From Cytobacillus purgationiresistens (GTDB taxonomy: Bacteria > Bacillota > Bacilli > Bacillales > Cytobacillaceae): a stretch of 53,379 nt of DNA. The DNA lies in the NCBI RefSeq assembly GCF_030813235.1, contig NZ_JAUSUB010000034.1:1-53379 (forward strand). The letters run 5' to 3'. Numbering within the stretch: position 1 is the first letter of the stretch; each line of letters opens with the position of its first letter. Shown here in pieces: positions 1 to 7,543 of the stretch. The translations under genes were made by a program, and so were the position numbers. The notes below the pieces were generated by a model. That model saw only the letters and a list, made by a program, of their open reading frames with translations, had not been told where the DNA came from and searched no databases.

Positions 1-133
1 AACTAGTTAACCAAACTAGTGCCCGAACGGGATGCCAAAGCAAGAAAGGGTTAACTAGTTAACCAAACTAGTGCCCGAACGGGATGCCAGAGAAGGAAAG
101 GGTTAACTAGATGACCAAACTAGTGCCCGAACG
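1..133. repeat. 52-bp tandem repeat, about 2.5 copies
   Basis: Copies begin at 1, 53 and 105; the third is degenerate and fades out near 133, and the array runs off the left edge of the window. The junction at 49-64 is a perfect 16-bp palindrome (GGTTAACTAGTTAACC). Each unit also carries CCCG/CGGG and CTAGT/ACTAG inverted pairs. It lies just upstream of the TRAP permease genes. No coding potential is apparent. Confidence 0.85.
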
Positions 134-228
134 AAATAGATGAGGAAGAAATGAGGCACTAGATCGAACATAGCCTTCCAAAAAAAGATTTCGTCTCGCA
201 GGTAAAAAATACACTAAAGGAGCATGCC

Positions 229-738
229 ATGAAAATGAAAGACCGATATAAAGATAGATATATAGAAGAAATCTTCTTGGTTCTTACGATGGTTGTAATG
301 GTGCTTTTAATATTCGCACAAGTGGTTGGCAGATATGTTTTCTCGGCTGCACCAAGCTGGACGGAAGAATTAGCAAGGTATATACACATTTGGCAAGTAT
401 GGATTGGAGCGAGCTATGCCATTCGTTTACGGGAACATATCAAGATTGAAGCCTTTACTAATTTGTTCTCAACATTTATGAGGAAGATTTTCGAAACATT
501 GGCAATTATCGTTTGGTTCCTCCTTGCCTTATCATTAGCAATTCTAGGGACGCAATTAGTATTAAGCAGCATGAAGAATGGACAGCTTACCCCGGCTATG
601 CAAATTCCGATGTGGATTCCTTTTTTAGCTATTCCACTTGGCGGGGCAGGCATGTCACTTCGCCTAATTCAGCAGCTTTGGATTATTTGGAGAATGCCTC
701 CGGAAGATCATAAAGAAGAAGGGGCGGATCTCATTTGA
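229..738 (+). CDS. TRAP transporter small permease (DctQ family)
   Basis: This 169-residue membrane protein has four hydrophobic helices (about residues 14-36, 50-65, 86-108 and 122-142) and the DctQ signature regions GRYVF and SWTEELARY. Members of the family form the small membrane subunit of tripartite, sodium-driven carboxylate transporters. The ATG follows an AAAGGAG site at about 214-220. The stop overlaps the TTG start of the large permease, so the two are translationally coupled. No periplasmic-type binding protein (DctP) is in the window; it may lie to the left of the repeat array. The substrate is unknown; the downstream peptidase-like gene makes an amino or organic acid plausible, which is inference. 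Confidence 0.93.
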   Translation: MKMKDRYKDRYIEEIFLVLTMVVMVLLIFAQVVGRYVFSAAPSWTEELARYIHIWQVWIGASYAIRLREHIKIEAFTNLFSTFMRKIFETLAIIVWFLLALSLAILGTQLVLSSMKNGQLTPAMQIPMWIPFLAIPLGGAGMSLRLIQQLWIIWRMPPEDHKEEGADLI

Positions 739-2018
739 CAGTAGCGGTCTTATTTATTTCTTTGTTTGTATTTTTATTAATAGGTGTACCAATTGCTATT
801 TCTCTTGGTGCTTCGGCTTTAGTAACCATTTACTTTACGACGACGTTGCCTTTGACGATTATGACGCAAAAGGCATTTACTGCGCTTGATTCGTTTCCGT
901 TGCTGGCGATTCCTTTCTTCATGCTAGCTGGTGTCTTGATGGGAAAAGCCGGGGTTTCCAGACGGTTGCTCACGCTAGCTACCATGCTAGTTGGCTGGAT
1001 GGTTGGCGGACTTGCAATGGTTACGGTGGTGACATGTATGTTCTTTGCAGCAATATCGGGTTCAGGTCCAGCCACAGTAGCAGCGATTGGTTCCTTTATG
1101 ATTCCTTCAATGAAGGCGAAGCGATATGATGAAGGGTTTGCGGCTGCATTGACTGCAGCTGCGGGGTCCATTGGCGTAATCATTCCACCAAGTATTCCTT
1201 TTGTCATGTATGGCGTCATCGGCGGCGTGTCTATTGGCGGTATGTTTTTAGCAGGAATCATTCCAGGGATTATTATTGGGATTGGGCTAATGATTGTCTC
1301 TTACTTAATTTCAAAGAAAAAGGGCTACAAGCCTGAAACAACCATAGATTATTCTTTTAAAGCGGTTTTAAAAGCACTTTATGATGCAAAATGGGCTTTG
1401 CTCATACCAGTCATAATATTAGGCGGCATATACGGCGGTATCTTTTCTCCCACTGAAGCAGCGGTTGTAGCTGTTGTGTATGCAACCATTATCGGTATAT
1501 TTGTTCATAAAGAGTTAACCATGAAGGACATGTATGAGTGTATAAGGGAAGCCATTGTGATTAATGCGACAACGATGATCATTGTCGGTCTATCTATTTC
1601 ATTTGCATACATTATGACACTTGAGCAAATCCCGAACAGTATTGCTGGTTTTATCACGGATTTATCAACGAATCCATTTGTTATTTTATTAGTCATTAAC
1701 CTTTTATTGCTTGTGGTAGGTATGTTTATAGATACGATATCCGCTTTAGTTGTATTGACACCGATTCTATTGCCGATTGTTACCGCTGTAGGAGTAGATC
1801 CCATTCATTTTGGTGTCATTCTAGTAGCAAACTTAGCGATTGGTTTCATAACGCCTCCACTAGGTGTAAATTTATTTGTCGCATCTAGCATCGGTGGGAT
1901 AAAGATAGAAAAAATTGTAGCGGCAATATTACCGTTCTTGCTTTCAATGCTGATTACATTACTTGTTATCACTTATGTTCCAGCATTATCTACTTGGCTG
2001 CCCAATTTATTAAAGTAG
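735..2018 (+). CDS. TRAP transporter large permease (DctM family)
   Basis: This 427-residue, highly hydrophobic protein has about twelve membrane segments. It carries family hallmarks such as PLLAIPFFMLAGVLMG near residue 55, the AAISGSGPATVAAIGS loop near 105, GVIIPPSIPFVMYG near 150 and FITPPLGVNLFVASS near 375. It forms the transport channel of a TRAP system together with DctQ and an extracytoplasmic solute receptor. The start is a TTG overlapping the dctQ stop codon by 4 nt, which is typical coupling. The codon after its TAG stop begins, in the same frame, a remnant of an aminotransferase, so the downstream operon structure has been rearranged. Confidence 0.95.
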   Translation: MTVAVLFISLFVFLLIGVPIAISLGASALVTIYFTTTLPLTIMTQKAFTALDSFPLLAIPFFMLAGVLMGKAGVSRRLLTLATMLVGWMVGGLAMVTVVTCMFFAAISGSGPATVAAIGSFMIPSMKAKRYDEGFAAALTAAAGSIGVIIPPSIPFVMYGVIGGVSIGGMFLAGIIPGIIIGIGLMIVSYLISKKKGYKPETTIDYSFKAVLKALYDAKWALLIPVIILGGIYGGIFSPTEAAVVAVVYATIIGIFVHKELTMKDMYECIREAIVINATTMIIVGLSISFAYIMTLEQIPNSIAGFITDLSTNPFVILLVINLLLLVVGMFIDTISALVVLTPILLPIVTAVGVDPIHFGVILVANLAIGFITPPLGVNLFVASSIGGIKIEKIVAAILPFLLSMLITLLVITYVPALSTWLPNLLK

Positions 2019-2270
2019 TCCAAGGCGGGCAAGCCTGAGGGTAGTTTTTACATCTTCCCGAAAATCCCTGGAGAGTTCCCGAATTCATATACCTTCACTT
2101 CGAGGCTGCTCCAAGAAGGAGGAGTTGCCGTTGTACCTGGAAGCCGTTTTACACCTTTCGGAGAGGGTAACATAAGAATATCATATGTCTATTCTATGGA
2201 AGTTTTAAAAGAAGGAATGAACCGGATAGAATCGTTCTTGCAATCAAGAAATGAGTTATTTGTCATTTAA
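2019..2270 (+). pseudogene. C-terminal remnant of a class I/II PLP aminotransferase
   Basis: The frame is open from the codon after the TRAP stop to TAA at 2268-2270, about 83 codons without a start codon. The translation contains GSFYIFPKI, GGVAVVPGSRFTPFGEGNIRISY and a C-terminal helix MEVLKEGMNRIESFL. This is the usual end of fold-type I aminotransferases, covering the small domain and the arginine that binds the substrate carboxylate (R in NIRISY). The catalytic lysine region and about 300 N-terminal residues are missing. It sits in frame directly behind the TRAP stop, so an internal deletion has probably fused the operon at this point. Confidence 0.8.
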
Positions 2271-2290
2271 TAAATATGGGGGGTTCTTAC

Positions 2291-3919
2291 ATGGAAGACG
2301 CGATGTTTATGCAATCGGCCGATCAAATGCTATCAACACTTATTGATCTCGTGTCGATTGATAGTGTAAGTCTATCTGCAGGAGAAAAGTATTTTCCGTT
2401 AAGAACAGAGCAGGTTTTAAGAGGCATCCCTTATTTTCAGGAAAATAGTGAGCTAATTAAGAATCATCCAACCTCAGATGGCAGATCGATATTAACTGCT
2501 TTATATAAACATGAGAATGCCGTAAAGACAGTAGTGATGATTAGTCATTTTGATGTAGTTGATATTGAAGATTATGGCGAATTAAAGCATCTTGCTTTTA
2601 ATCCCATTGAATTGACGAATGCATTACATCATAGAACGGAAGGGCTCCCTGATGATGCAAGAGATGATTTGCAGTCAGGGGATTGGCTGTTTGGCAGAGG
2701 GATGATGGATATGAAATGCGGGTTGGTCCAGCATATGTCATTGCTCGAAAAGGCATCCTTTGAGAATTGGGAAATCAACTTGTTATTAGTTACTGTGCCG
2801 GATGAAGAAGTGAATTCTGTCGGCATGCGTGAAATCATTCCAAAGCTTGTGGAAATGGCAGATGAACATCAGTTAACCTATACACTTTATCTGAATTCAG
2901 AACCGATGTTTTCACAGGTGCCGCAGGATGAGCAGCGTTATTTCTATACTGGAACAATCGGGAAGATTATGCCAGGTGCTTTATGCTTTGGAAAAGAATC
3001 GCATGTAGGAGAACCGTTTTCTGGTATGAATGCATGTTGGATGTCATCGGTTCTCACGCAAGAGGTGGAATGGAATGAAGGTTTATGTGAGACTGTGAAC
3101 GGTGTGATGTCACCTCCTCCTACATTGCTGCTTCAACGTGACATGAAAAAAGAGTACTCGACCCAGATTCCACATCGCTCAGTCAGCTTGTTTAATTTAC
3201 TGCTTATGAAGCGAAATGCTGCAGATGTGATGGAGGAAATGAAAGAGGTGGCTTCAAAAGCAGCGCATAAAATGGAAAGTTTTATTGAGGAGAAATACAA
3301 ACTTAATAACCTGGACCGATCACAGCTGTCAAACATTCAAGTGCTATTTTATGAAGAGCTGCGGAACTACGCGATTGAAAAAACAAGTGATGAATATATC
3401 GATAAGATGGAGCAGGCAATTGCCAATGAAACCGATGGGGATATTCGTGAACAGACGATTCAAATCGTTGATCAAATGGCAATGCTTTGCCAAGAGCTTG
3501 GTCCGATGATCGTCCTCTTCTATGCACCGCCTTATTATCCAGCAGTTGATTCTGGACCTGAAAGCATGATACAAGAAATTTCTGCATCGCTGATTGAATT
3601 TGCCTGTGATCGTTGTGGGGAGGAGCTCAAGGCTACCGATTATTTTAATGGAATATCCGATTTAAGTTATGCGGGACTTCATGCTGATTTATCAGAGATG
3701 GATAAGTATAACGTGAATTTGCCTGGTGGTGAAAAATTGTACTCTATTCCATTTAAACAGATGGCTAAAATTACCGCCCCGGTGATAAACGTAGGGCCGC
3801 TTGGAAAAGACGCTCATCAAAAAACAGAACGACTTCATGTACCTTTTGCTTTTGAAAAATTGCCTAAGATCTTGGAGCATTTAATTAAAATTCACGAGAA
3901 GCAGGCAGATCGATTTTAA
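2291..3919 (+). CDS. M20-family peptidase, RocB-like
   Basis: This 542-residue protein resembles the RocB (arginine utilisation) branch of the M20 zinc hydrolases, which are longer than ArgE/DapE proteins. Visible metal-site motifs are SHFDVVD (about residue 90), GRGMMDMKCG (about 140) and the glutamate pair in VPDEEVNSVG (about 170). A later GKDAHQKTERL supplies the C-terminal histidine region. The reaction is probably hydrolysis of an amide or peptide bond in an amino-acid derivative; the exact substrate of RocB is not established. An in-frame ATG at 2276 has no ribosome site, whereas the ATG at 2291 has a G-rich site at 2277-2282, so 2291 is preferred. It follows the TRAP genes and the aminotransferase remnant. 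Confidence 0.8.
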   Translation: MEDAMFMQSADQMLSTLIDLVSIDSVSLSAGEKYFPLRTEQVLRGIPYFQENSELIKNHPTSDGRSILTALYKHENAVKTVVMISHFDVVDIEDYGELKHLAFNPIELTNALHHRTEGLPDDARDDLQSGDWLFGRGMMDMKCGLVQHMSLLEKASFENWEINLLLVTVPDEEVNSVGMREIIPKLVEMADEHQLTYTLYLNSEPMFSQVPQDEQRYFYTGTIGKIMPGALCFGKESHVGEPFSGMNACWMSSVLTQEVEWNEGLCETVNGVMSPPPTLLLQRDMKKEYSTQIPHRSVSLFNLLLMKRNAADVMEEMKEVASKAAHKMESFIEEKYKLNNLDRSQLSNIQVLFYEELRNYAIEKTSDEYIDKMEQAIANETDGDIREQTIQIVDQMAMLCQELGPMIVLFYAPPYYPAVDSGPESMIQEISASLIEFACDRCGEELKATDYFNGISDLSYAGLHADLSEMDKYNVNLPGGEKLYSIPFKQMAKITAPVINVGPLGKDAHQKTERLHVPFAFEKLPKILEHLIKIHEKQADRF

Positions 3920-3945
3920 TCAATATGTGATCGAAGGATTTTTTG

Positions 3946-3974
3946 TTGACTGTTTGTAATCCTTAGAATATAAT
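3946..3974 (+). promoter_or_regulatory. sigma-A promoter of the Mn riboswitch / terC unit
   Basis: TTGACT at 3946-3951 and TATAAT at 3969-3974 are separated by 17 bp. Transcription would start near 3981, just before the riboswitch aptamer. Confidence 0.8.
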
Positions 3975-3991
3975 GATGATATTAATATGAA

Positions 3992-4167
3992 TAGTAACTC
4001 CTAAAGGGGAGTAGCTTTTACAGCAAAGTCGTCATTTCGGAGCAAATTGCTCTCGGCTTTGTTGGCAACTTACATTGTTGTTAGCAAGACCTTTACCTGT
4101 TGGTAAAGGTCTTTATATATTTTTAAAACCTTTACCAAAATGAAATTGGTAAAGGTTTTTTGTTTTT
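3992..4167 (+). ncRNA. yybP-ykoY (manganese) riboswitch with terminator switch
   Basis: The leader has the conserved GGGGAGTAGC segment at about 4006-4015 and the distal GCAACTTAC...GTTAGCAAGACC segment of the yybP-ykoY aptamer. P1 can form between 4002-4007 and 4090-4095. Three mutually exclusive helices follow: 4088-4097 with 4102-4111, 4102-4111 with 4127-4136, and the intrinsic terminator 4127-4136 with 4148-4157 followed by a T run. Closing P1 frees 4102-4111 to act as antiterminator, so metal binding should switch expression on. This agrees with the known Mn2+-activated behaviour of the class. Confidence 0.92.
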
Positions 4168-4284
4168 TAAGGAAATAATAAGGGGAATGAATGCAAAGTC
4201 TATATAAATACATGCTCTTATTATTCTTTAAAAGCCAAGACTTCGTCTGGAGTGCTGTTACATAATTTTTAGGAGGTTATGTTA

Positions 4285-5052
4285 TTGGAGATTTCATTAT
4301 TGTTAGAGTATGGCTGGGTGTTGCTTGTTTTAATTGTTCTAGAGGGATTACTAGCTGCAGATAATGCACTCGTCTTAGCTATTATGGTTAAGCATTTACC
4401 GGAAAAAGAACGGAAGAAAGCTTTATTTTATGGGCTTGCTGGAGCGTTCGTCTTTAGATTAGCTTCATTATTCGTCATTTCATTTCTTGTGGATGTGTGG
4501 CAGGTCCAAGCAATTGGAGCCGTTTATCTCATATTTATCGCATGTAATCATATATACCGAAAAATTGTTGTCAAAGATAACAAGGTGGATAAGGCAAAGG
4601 GAAAAAAGCAAGCTGGGTTTTGGACTACTGTACTGAAGGTTGAATTAGCCGATATTGCTTTTGCCGTTGATTCGATCCTTGCGGCAGTCGCTCTAGCGAT
4701 GGCTCTTCCCGATACACCATTGCCAAACATCGGCGGAATGGATGGAGGAAAATTCCTTATCATATTTGCCGGAGGAATGATTGGTTTAATCATTATGCGT
4801 TTTGCAGCGAATATTTTCGTTGACTTGCTGCATAAGAGACCAGGTCTCGAAATTGCTGCCTTCTTAATTGTTGGCTGGGTGGGTGTGAAGCTTCTCGTTT
4901 TAACATTGGGTCATCCTGCATTGGCAATCATACCTGAAGATTTTGCCCATTCTACAGGCTGGAAAGTTACATTCTATGTCATTCTTATCTTGATCGCTGC
5001 AGGCGGATGGTTCCTATCTAAAGAAAAAGATACGGATTCAGCTGCGAGTTAA
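4285..5052 (+). CDS. TerC-family membrane protein, YkoY-like, probable Mn2+ exporter
   Basis: This integral membrane protein of about 255 residues has seven hydrophobic segments and the TerC acidic motifs EGLLAADNALV (about residue 20) and ELADIAFAVDSILA (about 125). Family members such as YkoY are linked to manganese efflux or metalation of exported enzymes, and the gene follows a manganese riboswitch. AGGAGG at 4271-4276 lies only 2 nt from the ATG at 4279 but 8 nt from an in-frame TTG at 4285. The TTG start also matches the usual N-terminus of YkoY proteins as I recall it. The C-terminus is hydrophilic. Confidence 0.9.
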   Translation: MEISLLLEYGWVLLVLIVLEGLLAADNALVLAIMVKHLPEKERKKALFYGLAGAFVFRLASLFVISFLVDVWQVQAIGAVYLIFIACNHIYRKIVVKDNKVDKAKGKKQAGFWTTVLKVELADIAFAVDSILAAVALAMALPDTPLPNIGGMDGGKFLIIFAGGMIGLIIMRFAANIFVDLLHKRPGLEIAAFLIVGWVGVKLLVLTLGHPALAIIPEDFAHSTGWKVTFYVILILIAAGGWFLSKEKDTDSAAS

Positions 5053-5086
5053 ATAAAAAAAAGCTGGTGCTTAAGCTGCACCAGCT
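5053..5086 (-). terminator. Rho-independent terminator of queT
   Basis: A 9-bp perfect stem (AGCTGGTGC with GCACCAGCT, 5062-5086) is followed on the minus strand by a long T run (A tract at 5053-5061 on the plus strand). It lies between the converging terC and queT genes and probably serves both. Confidence 0.85.
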
Positions 5087-5091
5087 ACTAG

Positions 5092-5577
5092 TTAAACTAA
5101 TTTATTGAACTTTACTTGTTTGTTTAAGAAATAAATAATCGGTATTCCCACAGCAAGAACAGCGAATTCGCCAATTGCAGTAGTGAGCCAAGTGAACATA
5201 AATGGCAGGCCGAAAGCAAAGTTAAGCTCAAGTGCGATAATCCACATCATCACACTGAAGACGAGCGTGTTGACAATCATTCTTGCCCAAATATTTTTAA
5301 TATATTTGCTGCAAATAATCGTAATCACTAAACAGATGATCGAATGACTGACACCAAAGATTAAATCATACGCCTTCATTGGTGAAAAGAGCAAATTGGT
5401 GATAAAAACGCCTAGCACAATCCCATATATATAGTTTTTATTAAAAACAATGAGATGGTTAAACATTTCTGCCACTCTAAATTGTATGGCAACAAAGCCA
5501 AAAGGCTGGAATACCATTGAAACAGCGATATATAAGGCTGCTAAAATGCCATTACCAACAATGGTTTTTGTATTCAT
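5092..5577 (-). CDS. queT: QueT-type queuosine precursor transporter
   Basis: This 161-residue membrane protein has five to six helices and the QueT features VFQPFGFVAIQFRVAEMFNHL near the N-terminus and SPMKAYDLIFGVSHS near residue 68. QueT is the substrate-binding (S) component of an ECF-type importer for preQ0/preQ1, the precursors of queuosine in tRNA. The assignment is strongly supported by a preQ1 riboswitch immediately upstream on the same strand. The ATG is preceded by AAGGAG, which is the last element of the riboswitch. It converges on terC. Confidence 0.93.
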   Translation of the reverse strand: MNTKTIVGNGILAALYIAVSMVFQPFGFVAIQFRVAEMFNHLIVFNKNYIYGIVLGVFITNLLFSPMKAYDLIFGVSHSIICLVITIICSKYIKNIWARMIVNTLVFSVMMWIIALELNFAFGLPFMFTWLTTAIGEFAVLAVGIPIIYFLNKQVKFNKLV

Positions 5578-5588
5578 TTTTCATTACG

Positions 5589-5628
5589 CTCCTTAGTTTT
5601 TTAGCGTGGGAGGTTCTCGAACCACGTT
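5589..5628 (-). ncRNA. preQ1 class I riboswitch controlling queT
   Basis: Read on the minus strand, the leader has P1 arms CGTGG/CCACG enclosing a 12-nt loop beginning TTC. The A-rich tail CTAAAAAACTAAGGAG follows directly. This matches the preQ1-I pseudoknot plan, in which the tail pairs into the loop. The tail contains the AAGGAG ribosome-binding site of queT (5589-5594), so ligand binding would block translation. Confidence 0.9.
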
Positions 5629-5645
5629 AATTAATTGAAAGCTTG

Positions 5646-5674
5646 ATTTTATATTAGATTAATAGGAAAGTCAA
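5646..5674 (-). promoter_or_regulatory. sigma-A promoter of queT
   Basis: On the minus strand TTGACT (5674-5669) and TAAAAT (5651-5646) are 17 bp apart. The start point would fall just before the preQ1 aptamer. Confidence 0.7.
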
Positions 5675-6073
5675 TATGATTCTAATATAGACGGGTATAT
5701 GCAGATATACCTAACTAAAACCACCGAGAATGAAGTGAGAATTCTGCATAAAAGCGGTAAAATAAGTAAATAAAAGGAAGGTTAAATAAGAATACCTTTG
5801 TGTTGTATTACACATTCAATTATATAAAAATAATATTATGAGTCAAAAGTCTTGACATTTATTTGGATTCATATTAATCTGAATTTAACGAAAATTATAT
5901 TTGCGGATGAGATTTGCCAGCATCATGTTTGATTTATGGAATATCGGCAAAAGGACGCATCTCTATTTCTATTAATTGGATCGCGAAAAAAACGATTCTT
6001 ATCTATAAATAGTCTCTATACGCTAAAGTTTTCTGAAAATATAGTTTTTTATACAGAAGGAGAGAGTACTCAC
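5675..6073. other. Intergenic region before the FbpB-like gene
   Basis: This AT-rich stretch has no convincing gene. A TTGACA at 5852-5857 could be a -35 element for the downstream gene, but no good -10 lies at the right distance. The iron-type regulation expected for fbpB-like genes is not evident, since no clear 7-1-7 Fur box was found by eye. An upstream in-frame extension of the FbpB-like ORF to 5936 has no ribosome site and is not believed. Confidence 0.4.
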
Positions 6074-6217
6074 ATGAGAAAAAAGAAAGTATCTTACATG
6101 GAGCTAGTCAGAAAGAATAAGGAAGAATTATTAAAGGATCGCAATAAAATTGAAATGATTGAAAAACGAATAGATGAGAAGCATGAAAAAGTGAACACTA
6201 AAAAGATTGGCATATAA
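6074..6217 (+). CDS. FbpB-family small basic protein
   Basis: This 47-residue, highly basic protein starts MRKKKVSYMELVRKNKEELL and is predicted to be helical. It resembles the Fur-regulated basic protein FbpB of Bacillus, which assists the small RNA FsrA in iron-sparing repression. AAGGAG at 6057-6062 precedes the ATG, with 11 nt of spacing that is slightly long. A longer reading from 5936 would add 46 residues without a ribosome site. The family match rests on composition and the (Y/F)xELV(R/Q)xNKxELLKD pattern; no Fur box was identified upstream. Confidence 0.7.
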   Translation: MRKKKVSYMELVRKNKEELLKDRNKIEMIEKRIDEKHEKVNTKKIGI

Positions 6218-6219
6218 AA

Positions 6220-6323
6220 AAAGCGGAAGGGTCTTGCTTCCCTAGCCCCGACAAGCATTAGACGAAGGTTGGCTTATGACCTCGAGGGGTTAGGTCATGC
6301 AGCTAGACATTTTAATAGCTTTT
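6220..6323. repeat. Degenerate dispersed Bacillus intergenic element
   Basis: The segment begins AAGCGGAAGGGTCTTGCTTC, contains AGCCCCGACAAGCATT and ends GCTAGACATT...AGCTTTT. This is the layout of a mosaic repeat that I recall as common between genes of Bacillus species. Here it is shortened and its arms no longer pair fully. Confidence 0.5.
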
Positions 6324-6333
6324 CAAAAAAAAG

Positions 6334-6365
6334 GGAGTGTCCGTTTAGGGACACTCCTTTTTTTA
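6334..6365 (+). terminator. Rho-independent terminator
   Basis: A perfect 9-bp stem, GGAGTGTCC (6334-6342) with GGACACTCC (6349-6357), is followed by a run of T. It terminates the FbpB-like transcript. Confidence 0.85.
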
Positions 6366-6417
6366 TCTGGTTGCTGCGAGGTTGGTTTTTTTGAGCCTAG
6401 CCTCCGCACTTTATACT

Positions 6418-6531
6418 TTATTTATGTTTGAAATAATCAACCAATGCATGAGTAATCTCAATTCCTTGGAAGAAGAATAGTGTTGTAGCAGTAAATGAAA
6501 ATAACCCAATCATTAATAAGCGAATAATCAT
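6418..6531 (-). CDS. 37-residue single-span membrane protein
   Basis: This ORF begins ATG ATT ATT CGC and encodes 37 residues with one hydrophobic helix (about residues 5-24) and a charged tail ending DYFKHK. A strong AAAGGAGGA site lies 8 nt upstream of the ATG, which argues that it is translated. It follows the 108-residue two-helix protein on the same strand by about 40 nt, so the pair is probably one transcript. I do not recognise the family. Confidence 0.6.
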   Translation of the reverse strand: MIIRLLMIGLFSFTATTLFFFQGIEITHALVDYFKHK

Positions 6532-6568
6532 TTTATATTTCCTCCTTTTTTTTAAAAAAATTTTCAAA

Positions 6569-6895
6569 TTAAGGAGTACTGTCTAAATAATTGGATTGAT
6601 AAAAAACCGGGTGATAAAACTTGCCATTCCTAATAACGAAAAAGGTCAATTGGCAAAGTGAAATGACCATCAAAGCGATATTCATTAAGATGGTTGATCC
6701 TGCAGGTAAAAGCAATGGATGCTTTTTTAAATCATCTTGATAATGAAACCCATCTGAGCTTAAATTAGCATTCAATACAGCTTGCTGATGGTCACTTGTT
6801 TGACTTGTCCTTGAAGAATCGCCAGGATACTGGATGACCAGAAATGATAAAAAGATCGTTAATAGAACATATGGAAACGCTCTCCGCAATGTCAC
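6569..6895 (-). CDS. Two-helix membrane protein of unknown function
   Basis: The 108-residue reading has an N-terminal hydrophobic segment (about residues 7-22), a polar extracytoplasmic-looking middle rich in D, Q and S, and a second helix (about residues 66-87). The start is uncertain: GTG at 6895 sits beside an AAAGG site, and a TTG two codons later is better spaced. The gene is followed by the 37-residue ORF. No family is recognised. The layout, with both termini short and a polar loop of about 45 residues, suggests a small membrane accessory or sensor protein, which is inference. Confidence 0.55.
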   Translation of the reverse strand: MTLRRAFPYVLLTIFLSFLVIQYPGDSSRTSQTSDHQQAVLNANLSSDGFHYQDDLKKHPLLLPAGSTILMNIALMVISLCQLTFFVIRNGKFYHPVFYQSNYLDSTP

Positions 6896-7222
6896 CCTTT
6901 CATCCCCTCTCAGACAAATGTTTATCTCTTGATTATATAACTTATGTGAATGTTTTGTATATATGATTTTAAAAAAAACAAAATAATACTTAATGGAAAT
7001 CCAATATATATATTGGAAAATGGCATGTATACGTTACATTATGTTAAAAGGGATGATGGTGATATTTACTAAAAATATCACTTCAGGAAAAAGGATTAAC
7101 TCAAAAGCACAACTAGCTGTCTTTCAGAATGTTTTTTTTTAAAAAACCAGAATTTCATTTCGACCGCTGTGCTCATCGTTATTTGTCCATGAGCATCCAA
7201 TTGATTCGGAAGAGGAAGAAAA
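6896..7222. other. AT-rich intergenic region
   Basis: No convincing gene is present. A 60-codon reading at 7129-7311 lacks a ribosome site and recognisable features. The region holds the unresolved promoter for the minus-strand membrane protein and precedes a small plus-strand ORF. Confidence 0.4.
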
Positions 7223-7378
7223 GTGCGCTTTTATTATTTTGTCATAATAACTTCATTTGCTATTGGGGTAGTTATGACGATTCTCATTGTACACTTCAGA
7301 CGGATCAATGAAGGTTGCTTGAGTAATTGGTATGTTTTTTTTCTTTGTTTTCTTGCATCAGGAACTTATATACATTAA
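7223..7378 (+). CDS. Possible 51-residue membrane protein
   Basis: A GTG at 7223 preceded by GGAAGAGG opens a 51-codon frame. It has two hydrophobic stretches (about residues 3-24 and 37-50) joined by a short basic link HFRRINEG. Support is the ribosome site and the composition only. It could equally be the tail of a decayed gene, because the preceding 100 bases contain open fragments in other frames. Confidence 0.3.
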   Translation: MRFYYFVIITSFAIGVVMTILIVHFRRINEGCLSNWYVFFLCFLASGTYIH

Positions 7379-7484
7379 TTGTGGAAGAAAAGAAAGGAAG
7401 AAGAAAATAGATAATAAAGGAAAATAGTGTAGGAGACTATAAATTTATTATTCTAAGATAATAAATAGGCACTAGATTATTATT

Positions 7485-7513
7485 TTGACATTTTCGAAAA
7501 TTAAGCGTATAAA
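7485..7513 (+). promoter_or_regulatory. sigma-A promoter of the alpha/beta hydrolase gene
   Basis: TTGACA at 7485-7490 and TATAAA at 7508-7513 are separated by exactly 17 bp, about 30 bp upstream of the ATG at 7544. Confidence 0.75.
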
Positions 7514-7543
7514 TATCCTTATATTTTAATAGGGGGCGTTTAT

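Noticed and set aside
5936..6073. 46-residue N-terminal extension of the FbpB-like protein
   Set aside because: It lacks a ribosome site, and the family starts at the MRKKK methionine.
7129..7311. 60-codon plus-strand ORF
   Set aside because: No ribosome site and no protein-like composition; another frame with a GTG at 7223 is somewhat better supported.
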